Part shown: positions 50,375 to 62,349 of the stretch, one piece after another
Layout: each line of letters starts with the position of its first letter
Numbering within the stretch: position 1 is the stretch's first letter
Assembly (NCBI GenBank): GCA_014607495.2
Contig: CP053149.1
Location: 10,428,120-10,492,119 of the forward strand
From: Carposina sasakii
Lineage: Eukaryota; Arthropoda; Insecta; Lepidoptera; Carposinidae
Reading direction: 5' to 3'
Length of the DNA stretch: 64,000 nt
Notes under the pieces: generated by a model
What the model saw: only the letters and a program-made list of their open reading frames with translations
Databases searched by the model: none
Told to the model about the DNA's origin: nothing
Position numbers and translations under genes: made by a program

Positions 50375-50602
50375 TTCACACACACTTCACAACAGATTTA
50401 CCTAGTCCCACACTAAGATCCCTAAGGTCTTACGTCGTGGGTACTAAAACAACGGTATATAAATACATAGATAGGTATATAAACTAGAAGACTCGGTAAC
50501 AAACATCGATATTCATCACATCAATGTTTGCACCTACCGGGATTCGAACCCAGGACCTATGGCGTCGCAGGCAGGGCCACTACCAACTACACCAATTGGC
50601 CG
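50374..50602 (-). mobile_element. tRNA-derived SINE, copy 2
   Basis: The minus strand shows box A (TGGTGTAGTTGG type, near 50585-50600) and box B (GGGTTCGAATCCC, near 50537-50549). The body ('acaacggtatataaatacat', 'gtcgtgggta') matches copy 1 at 6502-6745. This copy has better preserved tRNA boxes than copy 1. Confidence 0.75.
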
Positions 50603-51189
50603 TCAAATAATCTAATATGGTTTCCTTTGGAAGTCATATTGCGAAGGATTTCGCGTTTGTTTCCTCTAGTTTCTTACGACCGGCTGTGTGCCTGATGCAA
50701 ACACTCCTCGTGTATTTTCAGGATTTTAGGTTTCCATTTTTTTATTTGGTTTATGTAACCTTGTTACTATCCTTTTATGACGATAACATAAAATTCTGGA
50801 AAAATCTTGATAGCACAAATATTTCGAGCTAAACTAAACAAAAAAATCGTAAAAATTGTGAAAAGATTATATTACATTAGCAGATAAAATATTTACTTAT
50901 ATTTGATAGATAATGTTCTGAGTCGGTTAGTTTTGCTTTAGGATTACTTATTTTTCCACGTTTTTCTATACGCTGAGCAAAACTTTAAAATATTCCATAG
51001 CGATAGACGATAAAATAATTTCGGCACCGACCGACGGAGATGGAGTGAAGTAACGGATCTTTTGTACACTCAATTGTTTTAAATCAGTGCTTCTCAAAAT
51101 AAGTAAGATAATTAAGTAAGTAACATGTTAATATAACAATAATTGTACGGTTAATAAATATAATCATATACCTAAGCTTTTCTCCAGTA

Positions 51190-51289
51190 ATTGGGTTAAC
51201 TGGTAGAAAATGCTATATAGCATTAAGTTCGCCCATGTACCAAAATTTTTTTTGTGTGTACAATAAAGAATTTTATTATTATTATTAAT
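51190..51289 (+). repeat. Retroposon 3' end with (ATT)n tail, copy 1
   Basis: 'ctggtagaaaatgctatata' and 'gcattaagttcgccc' precede 'tgtgtacaataaagaat' and an (ATT)n tail at 51272-51287. The same end, reversed, is at 53121-53208. Only the 3' end is present, as expected for 5'-truncated target-primed insertions. Confidence 0.65.
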
Positions 51290-51785
51290 CATTGATTCCT
51301 TGTGTAGTCGTAGATAAATTTTCGTTTCAATACTTTTATTTCTTGGCCAATAGGAAGTTACGATCTCTGAATAAATTCGTATGATTTCAGTTAGTTTTCA
51401 GTGCCTTACGTAGGCTTATCGTGAAAATTGTGGCGTATGTAGAGGCGTACGCAAATAACTGACATAACATCGTGCCAATAAGTTTGAGAACCACTGTTCT
51501 GAACTATTAATTGTACCGATAGTATATGAGCAAGAACAATACGGGCACCCAACAATGAAACCGGAAAAATCTTTTGCACTCATGTAAAGCATCGCTTGAC
51601 CTCTTAAGGCATCTTAACACACCATCAATTAAACCCATTTATGTACGCAGGTCATTATTTTTTTAGAGCTTTCACTGCTAAAGAATGGGTAATGATTCAA
51701 TATGGAGTTGGAAAATCAACTGACCGTGGAAAAGAAATTACCTATAATTAATTATTTATTACCACTATAAGGTCATAAGTACCTT

Positions 51786-52094
51786 TAATCCTGTGCTGAT
51801 GCGGGGCTTCTCTACGATATCTCCTTCTACTCCTTCCGTACATGTCGTAACAGTCGACTATGGAACTGTGGTTCTCTGGCTTATCAGGTGAAAATCTAGC
51901 ATACGTTGCCAGGGTTCTCTGGCTTATCGGGTGAAAATCTAGCATACATTGCTAGGGTTCTCTGGCTTATCAGATGAAAATCTAGCATACGTTGCTAGAT
52001 TTTCATCCCCAGTTCCATAGTCGACTGTTACGACATGTTTAGAAGGAGATGTAGCTGACGTATTGTAGAGAAGCCACGCATCAGCACAGGATTA
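51786..52094. mobile_element. Fold-back element with a 43-bp tandem repeat core
   Basis: Imperfect inverted arms at 51786-51868 and 52010-52094 ('taatcctgtgctgatgcggg' facing 'cgcatcagcacaggatta') surround three 43-bp direct repeats starting at 51870, 51913 and 51956 ('ggttctctggcttatc'). The arm sequence 'gtcgactgttacgacatg' matches the 3' end of family B, so the element looks like an inverted duplication of a family B end. Confidence 0.7.
51870..51998. repeat. 43-bp minisatellite, three units
   Basis: Three units with a few substitutions between them. The last unit flows into a perfect 35-nt hairpin at 51973-52007 (15-bp stem gatgaaaatctagca, loop tacgt). Confidence 0.8.
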
Positions 52095-52099
52095 TCCCT

Positions 52100-52203
52100 A
52101 TCAATTACACCTGTCCCATCTTTTCCAAACGTGGCTGTGGGATCTCTGTTATGATCCTGCAGTTCTGGCCCCCTACCCCATTTCGGGAACACAGCCGTGT
52201 CTA
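52100..52203 (-). repeat. Family B interspersed repeat, 5' part
   Basis: On the minus strand it begins with the family head 'cggctgtgttcccgaaat' and runs to 'gagatcccacagccacg'. It adjoins the fold-back at 51786-52094, which carries the family's other end. Confidence 0.65.
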
Positions 52204-52265
52204 TATGTACATGTATGTACCTTTAAATATTGGTTCTAGATCTCTCATTATCACCGATCAATCAT

Positions 52266-52533
52266 TATACAGGGTGTAACAAAAAGGGTATGTTAAGCGA
52301 AAAGCTATGTAAATAGGCCACTATAGAGAACCTATCCACAAAATTTGAGATCTGAAATCGCATGTTTATTTTTCCCGATAGTATGGAGAATTTTTAAATA
52401 TCTCAGGAATTTTCATACAATCTTGAAAAATAAAAATGTGATTTTGAGTCTCAAATTTTGGAAATAGGTTCTCTATAGTGGGCTATTTATACAGCTTTTC
52501 GCTTAACATACCCTTTCTGTTACAGCCTGTATA
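52266..52533. mobile_element. Fold-back MITE (TATACAGGGTGTAAC ends)
   Basis: About 268 bp with long inverted arms: left 'tatacagggtgtaacaaaaa', 'gggtatgttaagcgaaaagc', 'cactatagagaacctat'; right 'ataggttctctatagtg', 'gcttttcgcttaacatac' and 'cagcctgtata'. Ends are shared with families A and E (TACAGGGTG) but the interior is unrelated. Flanking TA fits a TA target. Confidence 0.75.
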
Positions 52534-53120
52534 GACTAATATTGATTTATTTTGCCTACCAATAAGGAATCATGTAAATTAAATATTTATTCAACCAATA
52601 TAAATAAACAATGATTATATATTCAACTCTCACTCAATTCCCTGAGTTTTATTCGCAGTTAAAGATTAGAGAAATCACCATCCAAGCCTTATTTCACATC
52701 AACATTATTTTGTAGAACTAAATCCATTCTACAACATTAGATGCGGATATGGGATGCTATCAAAAAACAAAGTCGCTTGATTCCTAATGTCTATTTTCCT
52801 ATGTCTGTAAACATCTTTAATTATAACTCCGCAATGCATTTATAGCGATTCAAGAGGATGGTTTATAATATATAGGATTATAACCCGCCCCGGTTTCGCA
52901 CATGTGCAATATTTTGATACAATTTTTTGGAATCGATTGGTAACGCATCTACAACGTCACCTTTATCTATAAGAAAGAACATAATGCATTTTCATTTATA
53001 CAGGATGTTATGAAAATCCTCCGGTTGTTTATCAGCCGATTTCATTATTGGAGGTCAATGAGAATTAAGAGAGAACAAGATCGTGTCACTTAATTATTAT
53101 TTATACTTATATTATTGATA

Positions 53121-53208
53121 GATAAAATTCTTTATTCTACAAAAAGCATTCTGTACAAGAGCGAACTTAATGCCTTGCAAGGCATTCTCTACCAGCAAAC
53201 CTGGTTAC
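53121..53208 (-). repeat. Retroposon 3' end, copy 2
   Basis: Reverse complement of the 51190-51289 end ('gcgaacttaatgccttgcaa', 'ggcattctctaccag'). It ends in 'ttctttattctac', the reversed AATAAAGAA signal. Confidence 0.6.
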
Positions 53209-53219
53209 TTAAGACAGTA

Positions 53220-56200
53220 ATTATACTTTAGCACCTCTTCATTTCTCTGATTCTACAATTGCACTACATTGCCATTTAAACATCATAGAAACAGCATTAA
53301 TTACAGCCGTTAAGACAAATATCCAGGGGCCAAGATTTACGGCTCACCTATCGTAATTAAGTCGTAAACGAGCATTGATTAGTGTGCGTTATAGATTAAA
53401 TAAAGGCAGAGAACGATTCGGTTTCGCGGAGGAACGGGCGCGCCCACGCCCGGGTCAGAGCAGTGACCCCGGCGCGGGCGCACTCTCTGCCACTGCTCAC
53501 TCTCATTGTTACTCCTACGCTGACGGCCTCAGGTAATTACTTGTCAAACACATTAACAGGTACATCTTGTATCATAGCGTCCCTAAAACGCCAATTAACT
53601 GTTCACAAATACAGTTCATTGACAGAACGCTATTCGTCTCTGATGAAAAGTTGGTTGTTGAGAACTTGAGATGGGCAGGATGGGAAGATATCTTTTACAT
53701 ATTTTGAATAAATGGTAGTGAAAATTATGATAGAGAGTACCTATCTATCTACCTACAAAAGGGTAATCTAATTATGTACTTACCTAATCTCATGTAACAT
53801 GAGCTTCTACATAAAATTTGCAGATTTTAAAAAATCTGTAAAAACAATTGGAAAGAAGCATCGATTTTCATATTCTACGTTGATAAAGAGAACTGCACAT
53901 GAATTATTTGGTATTTAAATATATTGTACCTAGTACAGCTGCGCCTACCTAAAGTAAACAGAATCAGGAAACGAAAGGATATGGATCACTTATGAATTAT
54001 TCTAGTAAAGGGCACTGACACCTGAGTCGCATCGTTCGAAAACATCGCTTCTCTGATTTGAAATTAAAATGTTGCTGTTGCGTTAGGTACCTACCAATTA
54101 TTGTAATATCTGTTTACAAGTGTGTCGTCCTTCCTTCTCTTGTGAGTTTGCGCATGTATATACCTACGTATAGTCCCTAGGCACGACTTCTTTCGCGGAA
54201 ATTTTGGGATTCCCATAGTTCCTATGAGAATTTCGGAAAATTCTTTCTTATCGGATACATTCACCCTCCAAGTTTTAGCTCTTCATTTTCAGCGGCTGTG
54301 CGTCGTCAATCCGTCAGTCAGTCAATCAGCACCGGTAGCATGGCAAAAACGCGTCGCGTTTTTTTTTATCAACCGTGCCCGTGTTTCCAGTCACCAAATG
54401 CGAGCATGGCAATGACAGAGATTCGGAACCCGCGCGCTACGCGTATTTTGGAGAACTCGTGGAAGTTAACACCATTGTGAAAGTAAAATGAACTTTATTA
54501 CGTTCAACACTGAATCGGTAATTGAATGATATGCAGTCACATGAAACGTCAAAATTAGCCTTAAGACCCCGCGTGAATTTAAACGCTATGCTCGCAACCG
54601 CGGGTTATACTATACCGCGCACGGCGCGACGCGGGTTTCAATGTCAGCTTGAAGTGTGAAACGTCATTTTGTCGCAAATTTTGACATTTAGGCGCTACGA
54701 AAAGCGCGATATACGTGAGTCGTGGATGCCATGCTACTGGTGCTGGACAAAGTATTTTATACTATAGACTAGTAGATACCTGCAACTTGGTCTGCGTAAA
54801 CTTTAGAATTCTCGTGGGAATTTCGGGCATTCCTTTCTTATTGGATGACTACGTCATACTTAGCACACATCCTCTATTCTTATTATTTATTGTACACAGA
54901 AAATACATTTCAAATACGTAAACATTTATAAAGATCACGTACATATGCGACCTTATCTCTTACAGAAATCTAATCATCTTATCTGCGGACGGTACTTTTT
55001 AGCTAAAGTACTAGTTAATTACATTTATTAAGATAAAAATGAATCAGGTCCCTCCGGAACCGGGGCCCTCAGGAACGAACCCGAAATTTCTTCCAGCCAA
55101 CCAATTAAAATTAGGCGATAGGCAAACATAAGGAAATCACATGCACTCTAAGTATAGATTACAACTAGGTATCTACAATACATAATTTATAATCTAAGTA
55201 AGATAGAAACCATCACAATCTGGCGGCATTATTATTGCATACCATTACGTAAGACTCAGCTCAAATATCGGGTTAGAAAGATGAAACGCACAAATGGTAG
55301 GTATATCCACTGTGCAAGTTCATAACAAACCACAGTTACTAGATATACCTACTACCTACTTACATTAATTCCCATAAATTCTAAAGCATTTATACTGGCA
55401 CTGATTCAAATAAACCGATTAAAGATACTCCCGGAGCTGGCGCGATATGAAGCAGTTAAATTAACTTTCATAATTAGAAACACCAATAAGGCAGAACGCC
55501 CATCTCTACACAAATTACACCTGCGTTACTAATTATGTCGGACGCGGATATTTCTCTCACGTATAATTCTTTACCGCTAACCGTGTTTAAATTGTATTTA
55601 TTGCTCCCCATCTGTCACCGCTGTAATGACCCGCACATGAAACCTTTGACTAACGCGTCCGACATTTGGTATCAATTAGGTAAGCCTCCTCAAAATGCGC
55701 TTTAACGACTTTTTAAACTTAACAATACAAATTACATATTGACCGGAGAAAGGCAAGAAAAGCAGATTTCCCGTTACGCCATAAATTTTCTTGCAAAAAT
55801 CTGTTACACATATAGGGACGCTCCAGGTAAACCGGGGCATTACAATCAATATTTTCGTTTAAGCTACAGGTCTGATCTTGATTTATGGTCTGCGGTTGTA
55901 ACTTGCGGTATTATTAACAAGCTGTAAATCACTGATCGGAATTAAGAGCACTGAAGAGAGCGTCCGAGATCCGTTGACGAAGGCTTAAGAGAGATCCCCC
56001 ATCTTACAGACGAGGCTGCAAAATGTAGAGTAAGTAAATCTTGGCGGCTAGAGGTCAAACGTTGTCCCGAGTTCGTTTCACCTTAAAATGATTTACCTTA
56101 AATATCTTCAGATTTATACTAAGTATTATCATAATATGATACAAATTTAATACGAACCACAAAAGCACTAAACTTGTCTATTTACTGATATCACACAGAA

Positions 56201-57255
56201 TTTAAATATTATAACCGAACACACGCGTATCGCACGTTCTGTTTTCCTCGTCCATTAACATGGGTCAAACTTAGCATTGGAAATCGGACCATAACAGCTG
56301 AAGATGTTCTAAACATCAGTCAACTTGTTCTTTCATTAATAATAAGTTGGCTAACGTTGTTTATTTTTTAACCCCCAAATTCATGAATTATTAAGCCAGG
56401 AAACGTGTGTTAGGTATTACGCAGATGTCTATATTTTTATTGGTTGCAATAACAAAACCTGACTAGTTTTCATACGTTTTGAATATCTATTTGAATAATC
56501 GGCTTGAATGTATTCTTTATATAAACAACAATAAGGAAAAAGGAAGTGGAAATTTAGGGAAAAAATTAAGAGTCATTATGTACAGTAAAAACGTAAACAA
56601 AAGTAGAGTGTAAGAGTGTAATGCGCCAAAAATCAACATTTCCACTAACTTAATGGGCATTCAAGTCGAATCCCACTAATTTAATGGACATTCCAGTAGA
56701 TTTTTTTATTAATACTTATAGTTTTGATTTTTCCAATGATGTCACTCCCGCGAAACTGCACTTTAATAAAATTCTCATGCCTTGGAAAATAAAAAAAAAC
56801 ATATTAGAACAATCGTGAACTCACTACAGCTTCATAAGAAAAATAAGTAAATACGACCCCGGAAGATTAAATTACCTGAAGTCACATTACAGTCCCTGAA
56901 ACCGCGCAATATAACTAATTGAGATTCAATAAGTAATTAAGGCGTATCAATGGCTGTACTTTTAAGACATTTGTGTCGATCTTATCAGTGTCGTGCCAGT
57001 CAGTGCATAAACCAAAGTAGGCGATGATGCTTGCGGTAGGCAGCGCAGTGTGAGCATCACGCGCGATAATGAGCCGGCGCAAAAGCACGACGCGCATTGT
57101 GTGCTATCCTCACCTCGTCGAGTCGTGCGCTTATCAGCCAACGTGCACTGACGCGCTATGTGAAACAATCTCGCAGATAAATTATTACTTACGTGTAATT
57201 TATCTCAGTTTGATGTAGGAAACTGGGAGAATTCTGGAGATCCTATTCAGACAAC
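53220..57255. other. Intergenic DNA with GC-rich islets
   Basis: No gene recognised. GC-rich islets lie at 53425-53480 and 57000-57160. A few short ORFs (for example 54224-54415, 54715-54921) have no recognisable motif. Confidence 0.35.
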
Positions 57256-57261
57256 AATGCT

Positions 57262-57492
57262 GCATAAGCTTGACGTTATAACGTTATAAGCTGGAAAAGT
57301 TATAACTGTCTTATTTTCAAATATGTTAAAAACCTTTTGAAACTCTACCCTTACATGCCCATTTAATCAACCCAGTCACGTCCCACGTTTTACGGTCATA
57401 TAGGGGTAGAGTTTCAAAAGGTTTTTAACATATTTGAAAATAAGACAGTTATAACTTTTCCAGCATATAACGTTATAACGTCAAGCTTATGC
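57262..57492. mobile_element. Nearly perfect long inverted repeat (89-bp arms)
   Basis: Arms 57262-57350 ('gcataagcttgacgttataa' ...) and 57404-57492 match as reverse complements over 89 bp with one mismatch seen, around a 53-nt loop. Arms end near 'ggtagagtttcaaaaggttt'. The layout fits a fold-back MITE or a hairpin locus; no coding sequence. Confidence 0.75.
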
Positions 57493-57499
57493 CTATATT

Positions 57500-60400
57500 T
57501 TAGTTTCATTGTATTTCTCGGAAAAATGTATTAAACACCAAAAACAACCTGCCCATAAAATTAGAGCGTCGCAGGTACCTGCTTAATGCATATCCAGGAC
57601 AAAGTTGCAGCGAAAATGGACGCCATTTGTGTACAAGACAGAATCTCAGGTTTCTTAAACTGGCACCTCCCACGTGGTGTCCTGTGCCCTTAACCTTTAG
57701 AGCTGGGTTTATGTGCCTTATAATGCGCTCGGCGTGTAGCCCGGTACGGTTGCAAACGCTTCTCAATTTGGAGCAGAACTAACATGCAATTAAAGGAAAT
57801 TGACATTTTTTGTTTTATATGTATATGGTGATCTTGCAATTACAGTGCTCTTAATGAAAAATAGATATTGTAATAAAATTGTATCATTTTTAAGAAGGTA
57901 GGAGATAAACCAAATAAAACAGAGAGAGGTCAGGAAAGTACAGGAGGAAAAGTTTAGGAACTTAAATAGAAATCTATTACTATCCAACCAACCAAAAATT
58001 ACGCACATTTTACTTGTCTGGAATTATCCTAAATTGGTAAATGTAATCTAATAGGCTTACTTACTGCAAGTGTTGAACGTAAAGACATTTATATTGATAA
58101 ATTGCGGGACAATTTAGCTGGCAATCAATTGTGGCCGCATAGTGCACAAGTGTTCACGGGTTGGCGGTAGTTAGGTTTAATTCTATAGAGTTATCGCTAT
58201 CCGATCCGAGGGTACACCTGCGCCGGCGCCGCCGCCGACGCACTTTCAAAAAAGGGTTTACCAACAATAACTGTTTTACGAGCTTCTCGCCTATTCCGAC
58301 ATTTTACTGGCTCAGTTTCTCCTGTATATTGCTGGCATATTGTAAACAAACCTGTTACTTTGTAGTTTGCGGATATTCTAATTAATTTGTTTGTTTCTTA
58401 TAATTTTTCTTTAAATGAATATTCTGCATATTCTCAGTTTAGAATTAAGTATATGTAGGTAGATACTTAGGTACAATTAATGATTACCAAACTAGAATTA
58501 AAAAAGCATAAGTACGACAGGTGCGTCATTATGCTTAGGTGTAAGTTATTGTTGAGTAAGTGATGAGTTTATAATTAAAAAGCCCTAATAGAAAATAGAG
58601 TTAATTTTCAGCATAATCACATCTCCCTTATATCAAAAGGAAGTTCGTGTCACATCTACCAATCTTGTCAGGGTCCATAACTGGCACTCAGATATTGCTA
58701 TGACAAGAAGATTAACAATTGCGCAGATATGGAATATTTTGTTTGGCCGTGTCGAGTCTCCCACGCCGTAGGATTCAATTATAGAGTAAAGGGAGATAGG
58801 TCGGCCGTGGTCGCTCGTGACCCGTAAATTGGAACAGACGTTGCACGCCCTTGTCGCAGGCCCGGCGCGTACGCCGCTAACGGCACCCGAACATCTAACA
58901 CGGCACATATTACTTCTCACGCACATCCAACCAATTTAAACCGGACACAAGGTGTCGCGGCTCCTTTTGCGGAACTTTCCTTTATCGGTGCCTCAACTTA
59001 TTGAAATTTAAAGCAGCGGGCCGAAGTAAATATCCTTTGCTTTTCCGCCGAGTTTATTAAAGGCTTTCTAAGTTAACTAGTCATATATATATATATCCAG
59101 CTTACTAATAAAGTGGGTAAGTTAGTAAGCTATCGGACCGCTAACAGGTGTGCGGACCGTATTTGGGGCATAATGTTCAGCAAACAATAGCAAACAGCGG
59201 CACAACTCCATAACAGAAATTCAAATCATAACTATTCTTAAAACAAAGCAAACGCTGTTCGGATTCGTTAGGAACACCTTGTATACGCAAAACAAGGAGG
59301 CTGAGATGAAGATACGTTGTGTAAGCATTTGTTTTGTTTACTAACATAATATAAGATACTATTAATTGTTAGTAAATAAAAGACTTATGAAGGTGTCAAG
59401 TCCATATACGTTTATTTGCACAGAAATTAGAATGTAGAGTTATATTTAAATCTTGATTGTGCGATGCTATCTACTTATAGATAAGTAGGATATAGGTAGG
59501 AACCGAAAAAAGAGTATAGGTACTACAGAATGAAAAAAATTAAGAAGATTGGATTCAATAAAACTAGAAGAGAGATAACAAACAAACAAAAAAAACTTAC
59601 TTTCGCATTTATGTAGTTATAATATTAGTTGGTAAACTCAGCAGCATATTAAACAAACAGGCAAGATTTACGTAAACACCATCATACGTTAGCGTCGCGG
59701 GGCATTTAACCTTAAGTAGGCGGTATTCTGGTTTGTTTAAGAATTATGATTGCTTTAATTGCGTGGTGAATCGCGGCCGGTGAATGTTGCCGAACTAATT
59801 TACCTGGTACGGTAATAGTTCGCGATTATCCGGGAATGCGACAGGTCGCAGGCAAGGGATAGAGACGCGGAGATTACGGTTTTATAGCTAACTATTATTT
59901 AATTTTATAGAAACAGTGACTCCACTCATTAGGTTCGCGGAGAGAGCAGATATAGCTGTAAAATGGTCGGAGCCGATTTAATAGACTTAAGTGCCTGCAA
60001 TCTAAATATTTCAGTTAAAGATCAATTCTAAATAGGTATGTGTTATAGACACTAATAGACTGATGTTAAATCTATGCCCAGAAATTATGCTCTTACCTAT
60101 TACTAGGATATAAAACATTACTCAATCATAAGATATAAAACATAGAATCTCTTATTAGACTTAAAACTCGGGTCTATTATATAATTCTTATCTAACCTAT
60201 CTGTTTTCATCCAAAATAGCATAGCAGTCTTGCTTAGTACTCCTAACATCAAACGTTACTTTCTTGCACTTTGTTATTGACAATAATGTCTTCTGGCGAT
60301 AACCTCATTTATAGAGAAAAACCCGACTGCGTAAAAATTTGTCACCCAATGTCACTCTTATAACTAATGATACCTCTTGAGCTCAAATGTCACAAGCCGT

Positions 60401-60960
60401 TTAGGCTCTAAAGCGTGACAAAGAAACATACATACATACTTACATATATATATACTATAAAACATAACCCTTCTACTAGCGCAGTCGGGTAAAAAAGTCG
60501 CGTAAATAACGCGGATTAACGCGTAACTAAGTGGGTGCCGACAACTTGTGGCACTAGCGGTTTTCTTAACGACGCAACATGGCAAAAAATGTGCAACAAT
60601 GCGCCCGCGCACGCGCAGCTCACTATCATTAAGCCTATTTTTATTAGCCGCTAATCGGCCTCAAGTATATTTTATAGGTACTGCATGAAAATACTGTGGT
60701 GAAATAGGAAAAACGAAATGAATGCTAATATTTGCGGATACGGCTTGCAGCTCTATCCGCCTATGACCATGAAACCTACCACTTACCAGCGGGAGAATGT
60801 TGTTCGTAACAATTACTCACTACAGAGTGGTGGAGTTTAAGTAAACAGCAATACCTATAGGTAATTCAAGTAATTTTCCTTTTATATATAAAGTTATCAA
60901 TTACCACGTCAAAGAGCATCATGAGCATAAGAGTATTGGTCTCTAATCTCTATTATGTCA
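57500..60960. other. Intergenic DNA with GC-rich islets and simple repeats
   Basis: No gene. GC-rich islets at 58190-58240, 58790-58890 and 60480-60620. An (AT)n tract lies at 59083-59096, followed by a small hairpin (agcttactaa/ttagtaagct). A reversed 'GCGAAAG' repeat head is at 59590-59627. Confidence 0.35.
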
Positions 60961-60972
60961 AAAACAGAACTT

Positions 60973-61146
60973 TACAGGTGATTTTTGGTCTATCGAAAAC
61001 TACGCCTATGACCATGAAACCTACCACTTATGCACAGCGGGCAGGATTTTTTCAGAATGTTGAATTTAAAAAAAAATTTCAAAAAAAAATTTTTTTTCCT
61101 AACATTTTTTTCCTAACATGTATAGAATACGTACCCTTCGTTAAAC
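60973..61146 (-). mobile_element. MITE family A, copy 7, a mosaic with local flanking sequence
   Basis: Family segments ('tacaggtgatttttggtc', 'gaaaactacg', 'tagaatacgtacccttcgtt') alternate with patches identical to upstream DNA: 61003-61030 = 60758-60785, 61035-61041 = 60787-60793, 61054-61062 = 60794-60802. It is cut on the right by the element starting near 61149. Confidence 0.65.
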
Positions 61147-61148
61147 TA

Positions 61149-61973
61149 CACATGTCGTGGCCATATCGTAGAATTGATCATTTCATGAAATGGTCGAGCA
61201 TTTCATGAAATGGTCGCATTTCATGAAAAGTTCAACTGTTTATTGGCCACATCATGATATGGTTTGGGCAGATCGATGATTAAAAATCGTTTCTCGATAT
61301 GGGCAACTAAACGCCCGATCATTTCATGAAGTGGTCAAGATTATTGATCATATCGTAAAATAGTTACATGAATCACCGGTAGAGGCGCGGCGCGCGTTTT
61401 ATTTATGTGTGAAGATGGCGGATTTTTCTTTTTAGGTTATAAAACAAATTAAAGAGAGTAGGGTGACTATGCAGAAGAAGTTCACGGATAGTGTGTTATA
61501 TTGTATAATGTATATTAGACTTAATGGTGGTTTATAATAATATTGTTAAACAAAAACCTTAGATTACGATAGGTTAGGTTAGGTTAGGTTAGACTATGAT
61601 AAATGACGCACGAGCCGAGCGAGCGGAGCGAGCGTGCCCAGGCAGCGTCCGGCGATGTGCCAGATGCGAATCGCTTTTGTAAAGTCTTTTATGTTTTTAA
61701 ATATTATATTGTGAAAATATCACATAAATAATAGCAAAAAAAAATCATACCATCATACCTTATGGTATACTTATATATGGTGTAAGCTCTTACCACATTC
61801 GGATTTATGGACACCCTGTTAATACGATTTGGCCAAACGTATGACAAAATCGTGAAATGTAGACGATTTAACGATCTGGTCAAATTGAATTGGCCACTTC
61901 ATATGCGACCACTTCATGAAATGCTCGACCATTTCATGAAATGATCAATTTAACAATATGGCCACGACATATA
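61149..61973. mobile_element. Non-autonomous DNA transposon with CATTTCATGAAATG repeats in its ends
   Basis: Left 'atgtcgtggccatatcgtag' and right '...caatatggccacgacatat' are inverted repeats of roughly 65-90 bp. Each end contains copies of the perfect 14-bp palindrome CATTTCATGAAATG (61179-61192, 61199-61212, 61930-61943, plus variants). About 600 bp inside is non-coding and holds a (TTAGG)n tract and a GAGC-rich hairpin at 61609-61637. Repeated motifs in both ends could be transposase-binding sites, by inference. Confidence 0.65.
61570..61592 (+). repeat. Interstitial telomere-like (TTAGG)n tract
   Basis: Four tandem AGGTT units, the insect telomere repeat, in a 23-bp tract. It lies inside the transposon at 61149-61973. 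Too short to be a telomere remnant with certainty. Confidence 0.6.
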
Positions 61974-62098
61974 CATATAGTATAGGTATAGTATACCAAA
62001 TGTGATAATATTTATAGAATAGAATATTTTTTTATTTGAAAGTTACACATACACGGACAGAAACAACATTTGTTATTTGTTAGCTTTACCAGGCGGCA

Positions 62099-62346
62099 AT
62101 TCTTGAAAATTTTTGAGCCGAAACGCAACCACTAACGAACCGATATAGAAACGCGGTGCGAAGCAATACCGCTTGAATAATAAAATGGTATATTTTAGTA
62201 CGCATCGGTCGCGAGTATGACAAAATAAAAATAAATATCTGTCTCGTCCTGAAATGTGTCTAATTATGACACCATAAAGTAATTATTGCATTGTTCTGAG
62301 CGTCTACAACGGTTCCGTTTCGGCTTCGTTCCAATTCGAGAATTTC
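62099..62346 (+). mobile_element. MITE-like repeat with GAGCCGAAACG ends, copy 2
   Basis: Counterpart of 23859-24112, same orientation, with scattered substitutions and short indels. Subterminal GAGCCGAAACG / CGTTTCGGCTT inverted repeats are kept. Confidence 0.7.
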
Positions 62347-62349
62347 CAG

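Noticed and set aside
61570..61592. Telomere fusion point
   Set aside because: Only about four TTAGG-type units and located inside a transposon; too short to infer a fusion.
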